The translations under genes were made by a program, and so were the position numbers. A stretch of DNA of 64,000 bases. Source: Thereva unica. Taxonomy: Eukaryota > Arthropoda > Insecta > Diptera > Therevidae. Location: the NCBI GenBank assembly GCA_949987705.1, contig OX465284.1:114249163-114313162 (forward strand), read 5' to 3'. Positions 59,232 to 64,000 of this stretch are shown here, piece by piece; positions within the stretch are counted from its first letter, which is position 1, and each line of letters begins with the position of its first letter. The notes under the pieces were generated by a model. The model worked only from the letters and a program-made list of their open reading frames with translations, made no database searches and was not told where the DNA came from.

Positions 59232-61137
59232 TTTAGAAATCTTACCTTTAGACCCCAGCTTACATTTTTATCTTTGAAACAGTCGTAGTGATCTCTGCAA
59301 CTTCAAATACCTGTGTTTTAAGGCTTGCCCGACTCTCGACGATGGTCGGCAACCTGTCTCTATGACTTACTTTTCGTTCACTCACCGCAAGTTCTAACGC
59401 ATGGCCGTTGGAGCTTCTGGCCATTTAGTGCAGCTGTGTTAATTCGACACTGATTCGCCAATACAAAAGCCCCTGTGCTGAAAGTCAAGTCATGTGGCGT
59501 GACAGGTCGCTTGAGATCAAAACAGTGACGTTTCAGACAAATTGCGACTCAGCACAGAGGCCATAAACTTAACTTGGTACTTTCATCCTCTGACCCCTGT
59601 GCCGAAATCCGTAATTCGATTCCACTCAAACTTGTAACGATTTTAAAACTAAAAATTACCAAGTAGAGCTATACAACCACTCCAAATCCTTAACGTATTC
59701 GTTGTTTCCCTTTTCCCCATTGTTTATCTAAGAATTACCACACAAATATTTAATGACTTGTGAAGGATACGTCTATGTTACACCCTTCATGCATGAAAAT
59801 AAATTCAAAAATTATTTTTAGTTTTACCCTAAATAACTACAAACCCAGACCCAGACTCATATTCCCATTATATCAAAATTACTCCTTCGCATGATACGAG
59901 TGCATCTTTATTATTTATAAAAGCCACAATCATAATAACAAAAACAAAATCGTATAAAATTTAAGATATTTAAAAACCTTAAAAATTACTTCAAGTTTTG
60001 AATGGAGAATGATTCAAAAAAAGTAGGTCTAAATCTGTAATTTATCACCCAATAAAACGAATTTAAATCCAACACCCCTCTCCAACTTTTCTGGTGGTAA
60101 GATAAGCATTTTCTTAAGGTATTTCGATAAGTAGGTCTATGACCGTTATAATCTCTCCTCCAACCAATTATAGCCATTTTAAAGGATAACAAATGAACCG
60201 CAAAAAGCATCTGAAACGGAAACGTTCCATAAAATCGCCTCAGGTTATTTCAAAAGAAAACGCACAATCAAAAATTTTATGGGGTTGGACGAAGGTGGGT
60301 CGAGTAGAGTAGAGAGCACCAAGTTTCTCCTACCTCGAAATCTCACTCAAAAAGTGATAAATATTATCTCTGACGAGGGCTTCTTTGGATACGCTCGTAT
60401 CTCTCTCGTTCCTTCTGACACAATTGCGAATCAGATAAAAAGGGGTTAAAGGGTCACCGTTTTTTTTTTGTATAGTGAAATCATCGTCGTCGTTTATCAA
60501 AAGTTTTATAGATGCGCAATCGCCACATGAAACCCGGCCAAACCACCACCCCCACACGCGTAGTTCGATGAAAATGATAGGTTGGTTGAGTTGTGTGGCC
60601 CGGGGATGGATAAAAATTCTCGTATTTAAATTCCAACACTGACGGAGATTGGTGTGGCGGAGCCCATTTCATAAGCCCTTTGCTAATTGAGTTTTGATCC
60701 CTAACGTGCTCACTTAACCCGAGCAGTTTATTGTTGCCGCAGCGCTATTGTGAACGCGTCTGACCCGTCGCTTGTGTAGTAACTCTTGATTCCAACCCAT
60801 TCACAGTTGGTATCATTAATCGGTGTCGAAATTCATTAACGGTAATAATCAAGCGCCATTAAATTAAGACAATAAAAAAATTTAGAAAAGTAAAAAATTG
60901 AAACATTAAAAATGCCCTCTCTCGCCACACGACGTGCCCTGCCACACCGGCTGACACCACCCACGCGGCAAACCCCGGGAACTCACCCACTCACTCTCTC
61001 CCTCTGGCTCAACCCTTTGACCCTTTTTTGTGTTTGCGTTCACTCGTTTGACTTTAAATAAAGATTGAGACTTTAATTTAATCCCTATTACAAGGATTCA
61101 TTAATCACTTTCAATTTTTTCTTCCTTTTACACACAG
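59232..61137. other. Upstream flank of the kekkon-like exon, no gene recognised
   Basis: AT-rich to about 60300, then alternating CA/CT-rich blocks approaching the exon. Probably intron or 5' flank of the kekkon-like gene. No motif-bearing ORF. Confidence 0.5.
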
Positions 61138-61505
61138 AAACAGCCAAGCATCAGCCTATAACCTTTAGACGAGCGAGAGAGAATTCACCAAGGAGCAGCA
61201 GCACGTCGAATGTACTAGTACAAGTGGAGGAGAATATAGGACGAAGTAATTAATCAAGCCAGCCGCAACTTACGAGTCCTGGCTGAAGAAGGAGAGAATT
61301 TCTACCGAGTTACATAAACACAAACAAATCACAAACACACACGTACACCACTAACTAGACCCCAGCAACACGAAGGAAGCAGAAAAGGATTTTGAGGAAG
61401 TCGTTCGTGGGCTGGACGACGGGACAAAAGGAGATTATATAAAAAAAACATTGAGAAAACACTTTTAACTACATACCACTACAAAAAAAACATAAAACGA
61501 CCGAA
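61138..61505 (+). other. 5'UTR part of the kekkon-like exon
   Basis: A strong acceptor (pyrimidine tract from about 61110, then cacacag ending at 61137) precedes 368 bases of purine- and CA-rich sequence with no long ORF, running up to the kekkon-like ATG. This suggests the exon begins at 61138 and that one or more untranslated exons, and the promoter, lie upstream. The alternative is transcription starting inside this stretch; no TATA box is obvious immediately upstream. Confidence 0.5.
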
Positions 61506-63000
61506 ATGTGTTGCGGCATCAGTAAAAGGGATTCCATGTTCTGTCGGCCTGTCCACATTGTGATAATCTTGATGCTACTCCTGTTAGTATCGGCTAGTGG
61601 AGACACAGATTGGGAGCAACAGTGCTCCAGTTGCCACTGCAACTGGCACAACGGCATGAGAACGGCAGATTGCAAGAATAAAAGTTTCACCACAATACCA
61701 GCAAATCTGAATTCCGAGATCCAAGTCCTCGAGCTCTCGAACAACCTAATCCCGGAAATTAGGCGAGAAGAGTTCCACGACGTTAATCTGCAGAATCTGC
61801 ACAAGCTGTACATGCGAAATTGTACGCTGCAAGAGCTTAATAGAGATGCACTGAAAGGACTCGCCGTCCTCATCGAGCTAGACTTATCAAACAATTTACT
61901 GCGGGCCCTGCATCCCGGCACTTTTGCCGGACTGGAGAGGCTGCGGAAGGTTATGGTCAATAACAACGAAATCGAGGCGCTGGAGAACAATCTATTTGAA
62001 AATCTCGTTCAACTGCACAAAATCGAGTTCAAGAACAATCACATCAAGAAGATCGAGGTGAAGACGTTCGTCAATCTTCCAGTGTTGAGTATTATTTACT
62101 TAGACTCCAATCAGCTGACGATGCTGCGAAAAGAGACGTTCGTCGATCTGCCGAAGTTGATTGAGCTATCACTTAGCCAGAACCCGTGGAATTGCACATG
62201 TGAATTGCAAGCATTTCGAAATTTTACAATAAGCCGGAATTTTTCCAAACTTGACACATACTGCCATGAGCCGGCACATCTACGCAACAAACCATGGACG
62301 GAAATTACCTCAGAGCACTTTGCATGTCGACCAAGAGTTATAAGTCCAAGGGATGGATTCACAATGCTGGCGACAAATGAGAATGCCACCCTCACCTGTC
62401 GTATACGTGGATCGCCCAAGCCGAATGTTTTTTGGTTTTACAACAGACGTCCCATCAATTTAAACGACCAAAGGGTACAGATCCGTAATTCTATAGACAC
62501 CAGCCGGTTCTCGGATGTCCTTGTATCGGATCTAACTATCTATGGTATACGGTCGAATGATAAGGGCACCTATGTTTGTATTGCAGAAAACCGAGGCGGC
62601 AAGGATGAAGTTGAAATTCAATTATCTGTGAATGTCGATCGATTCCTTCAGGGCGATGTTGAGGATTCGTCGTCCAGCATCCTTCTGGTCATTTGTATTG
62701 TGGTTGTATCATTGTTACTTCTACTTTCGATTGTCCTTATGGTGTTATGCTGGTATTGTCGCCGCATCAAGAGACACTCAAAGGATTCAACGATGAGTGA
62801 AAGTGGCTTGATATCGTCAAAGATTGACAAATCCCAGAATGGATCTGTATTAGAGGGTTCTGTTATCATAGAAATGCAAAAGAGTCTGCTCACCGAAGTC
62901 AATCCAGTGGAGAAGCCCCCAAGGCGGACCGATATTGAGGCTGTCGATACCGATGATGGACATGAAATTAAAAAGACCTTATTGGATGAAACACCCTTCG
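61506..63000 (+). CDS. Kekkon-family LRR-Ig transmembrane protein, 5' coding exon (partial)
   Basis: Seen: 498 codons plus one base from ATG (context gaccgaaATG) to a consensus donor GTAAGT at 63001, so the following intron is phase 1. Layout: hydrophobic signal peptide at residues 17-31 (Met11 is an alternative start that places it better); LRR-NT cysteines C40, C43, C45, C56; LxxLxLxxN-type strands at about 75, 101, 125, 149, 173, 197 and 221; LRR-CT cap starting NPWNCTC (C230, C232, C253, C274); one Ig domain with C298, W310 and DKGTYVC ending at C358; several N-glycosylation sequons; a transmembrane helix at about 391-415 followed by CWYCRRIKR; then a cytoplasmic start with KPPRR. Known: this order (LRRs, one Ig, TM) defines insect Kekkon proteins, type I membrane proteins; Drosophila Kek1 binds and inhibits the EGF receptor. 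Inferred: the rest of the tail lies in later exons. Which kek paralogue this is was not resolved. Reading through the donor adds only a short low-complexity tail before a stop at 63059. Confidence 0.9.
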
Positions 63001-63081
63001 GTAAGTCCTGTTATATTTTTTATTATTTCAGATTTTTTTCAGGTTTTTTTTTTTGTTAGTTAATTTTTTTTCCTTCCACAG

Positions 63082-63140
63082 TTTTATCACGTTATGTGGT
63101 GGATATTTTGGGGAAATATTATTTACAAGATACTAGTTAA
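63082..63140 (+). other. Possible alternative terminal exon of the kekkon-like gene
   Basis: After the donor at 63001 a good acceptor (tttttttccttccacag) ends at 63081, giving a possible 81-bp intron, a typical short fly intron size. Splicing would add 19 residues starting VLSRYVVDILG and stop at 63140, giving a 517-residue protein with a very short tail. Kekkon proteins usually have longer tails, so splicing to a distant exon outside the window is at least as likely. Confidence 0.25.
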
Positions 63141-63237
63141 TTTGTGCCATCATTTGCGTTTATTTTACTGAAGTCACTGGTGACCCCACGACCAGGGCTG
63201 ACGCATAACCCCTTTTTATAATATGGAAAAATGAAAC

Positions 63238-63300
63238 TTAGGAATCACTCTTTGTACTACGTACTACTACCTTGCAGGGCCTACGGCTAAAATATGATAG
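63238..63300 (-). mobile_element. LINE-B 3'-tail relic in the kekkon intron
   Basis: The minus strand contains gtagtacaaagagtgattcc, matching the LINE-B 3'UTR phrase agtagtacaaagggtgactc. It lies just downstream of the kekkon-like exon. Confidence 0.5.
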
Positions 63301-63327
63301 CGGCTGCTTAAAGGAGATTGAAATTCT

Positions 63328-63625
63328 AACTAGTCGAGCGCCGGGTGCATTCCTATGTTTTCTGGGCCTCTAAGATTAGACCTTTAATCAGACCTCCTCG
63401 TAAACCCTCAGCACCCATAGCTACACACATACACGCCCTTGTGCTCGGGGCAAACTAGGGGGTCTTATTCATTTTTGGTAGTATTCTTCGTTCGTAGAGG
63501 CATGGAAAACATAGGAATACACACGCCACTCGACTTTGTATTAGAAGGGGGTAGGGCGTAACGAGGAGGTCAAATGGATTTTTCGTAGTCTTCTTCGATC
63601 TTAGAGGCCCCGAAAACATAGGAAT
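63328..63625. repeat. Three related repeat blocks, one inverted
   Basis: Bases 63349-63376 (attcctatgttttctgggcc, then tctaagat) are the near-exact inverse of 63598-63625. The block at 63478-63530 repeats the same phrase (ttcgtagaggcatggaaaac, ataggaatacac) and also mirrors 63330-63361. This looks like duplicated ends of a small DNA element beside the transposase relic. Confidence 0.6.
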
Positions 63626-63930
63626 TGAATACAATGTCCAACTCCATTCGATACGCAAAAAGCAGCTTTTTTTCGGGCATCCTGCATTACATTGGCAAGC
63701 ATTTCGGGCATTGTAGCTACTTCGACGCATTTCTGATCTTTGAACTCGGCAATGGTCTTCAGTTTGTTGGCTTAACCTTACTTCTGCAAGAAATTCATCG
63801 TAGTGGCTGTGGCTTGTTGAAAATAGGTTCGTCAGACCTTTGTCATGCGATTTCGGTCACACAAAGTGCACGAACATCCATTGATAGCGTGCGTCGTCGA
63901 GGGTTTCTCGAACTTTGAAGAAAACTGGGT
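63600..63930 (-). pseudogene. Probable Tc1/mariner-like transposase C-terminal relic
   Basis: The minus strand gives KLKTIAEFKDQKCVEVATMP, then EMLANVMQDARKKAAFCVSN and GVGHCIQ. Compare KPxTIxELKxxIxxEVxxIPxxxxxNVMxxxxKRLxxCIxxxGGHxxxxx in Tc1/mariner-superfamily transposase C-termini. Upstream (toward 63930) the frame decays. It lies downstream of the kekkon-like exon. Confidence 0.4.
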
Positions 63931-64000
63931 TTTCTGTTCCCCACATACGACAATTTTGTTTATTGACTTCGCTAAAGAGTAAAAAGACCTTCGTCCGTCA

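Noticed and set aside
61469..62902. Minus-strand ORFs opposite the kekkon-like exon, up to 173 codons
   Set aside because: Shadow frames of a well-supported LRR-Ig coding exon.
1..64000. CRISPR arrays, riboswitches, bacterial operons or prophage
   Set aside because: Composition, introns and transposon types are those of an animal genome; the regular arrays present are minisatellites without spacer structure.

Overview
The window looks like insect genomic DNA, most likely from a fly (Diptera) with a large, repeat-rich genome. The reasons are one split gene of the insect kekkon (LRR-Ig) family, AT-rich non-coding DNA, and decayed retrotransposons (RTE-, R1/LOA- and Jockey/CR1-like) and DNA transposons of kinds common in insects. 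Species is not determinable by eye. There is no sign of bacterial operons, CRISPR or prophage.

Host genes. Only one host coding exon is convincing: 61506-63000 on the plus strand, at the right end. It encodes a signal peptide, an LRR-NT cap, about seven LRR strands, an LRR-CT cap, one Ig domain, a transmembrane helix and the start of a cytoplasmic tail. It ends at a consensus splice donor. A strong acceptor at about 61137 suggests that upstream 5'UTR exons exist, so much of the window may be upstream or first-intron DNA of this gene. Two short sequences bounded by good splice sites (25121-25184 and 52214-52245) are candidate small exons.

Mobile DNA. The centrepiece is an apparently full-length LINE (33520-36795, called LINE-A here). 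It has one intact 991-aa endonuclease/reverse-transcriptase ORF and a 12-bp target-site duplication. It sits inside an older copy of an unfamiliar terminal-inverted-repeat element. A fresher copy of that element lies at 42508-44311: it carries CTCCCGCCAC and CTAGCTGCGGGC repeat arrays and a 722-bp end unit present twice in tandem. LINE-A relics also lie at 10785-10846 and 29559-30022. Relics of a poly(A)-tailed Jockey/CR1-like family (LINE-B) lie at 6490-6535, 9199-9863, 13660-13760, 20345-21200, 28850-29340 and 63238-63300. An RTE-like family (LINE-C) is at 6304-6480, 39060-40685 and 57270-57712. R1/LOA/Jockey-like relics are at 6786-7600, 14653-15625, 24662-25061 and 50250-50490. Small DNA transposons are a TA-flanked MITE family (8107-8267, 27076-27258, end fragment near 59231), a MITE with 73-bp perfect TIRs (14411-14649), a 546-bp Harbinger-like element (20387-20932), a MITE inside a LINE-C relic (39913-40164) and a probable Tc1/mariner relic (63600-63930).

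Other repeats. A satellite-like array of about 290-bp units lies at 57830-58990. A 30-bp AAAGCTTT minisatellite is at 1199-1540. A TTATTACCC-rich motif recurs at seven places, and an unclassified family of about 120-150 bp has four copies. Three tRNA-like sequences look like pseudogenes or SINE heads. Together this reads as a graveyard of nested transposons, with one or two recent insertions, upstream of a neural-type cell-surface receptor gene. Most of the remaining DNA has no recognisable content.
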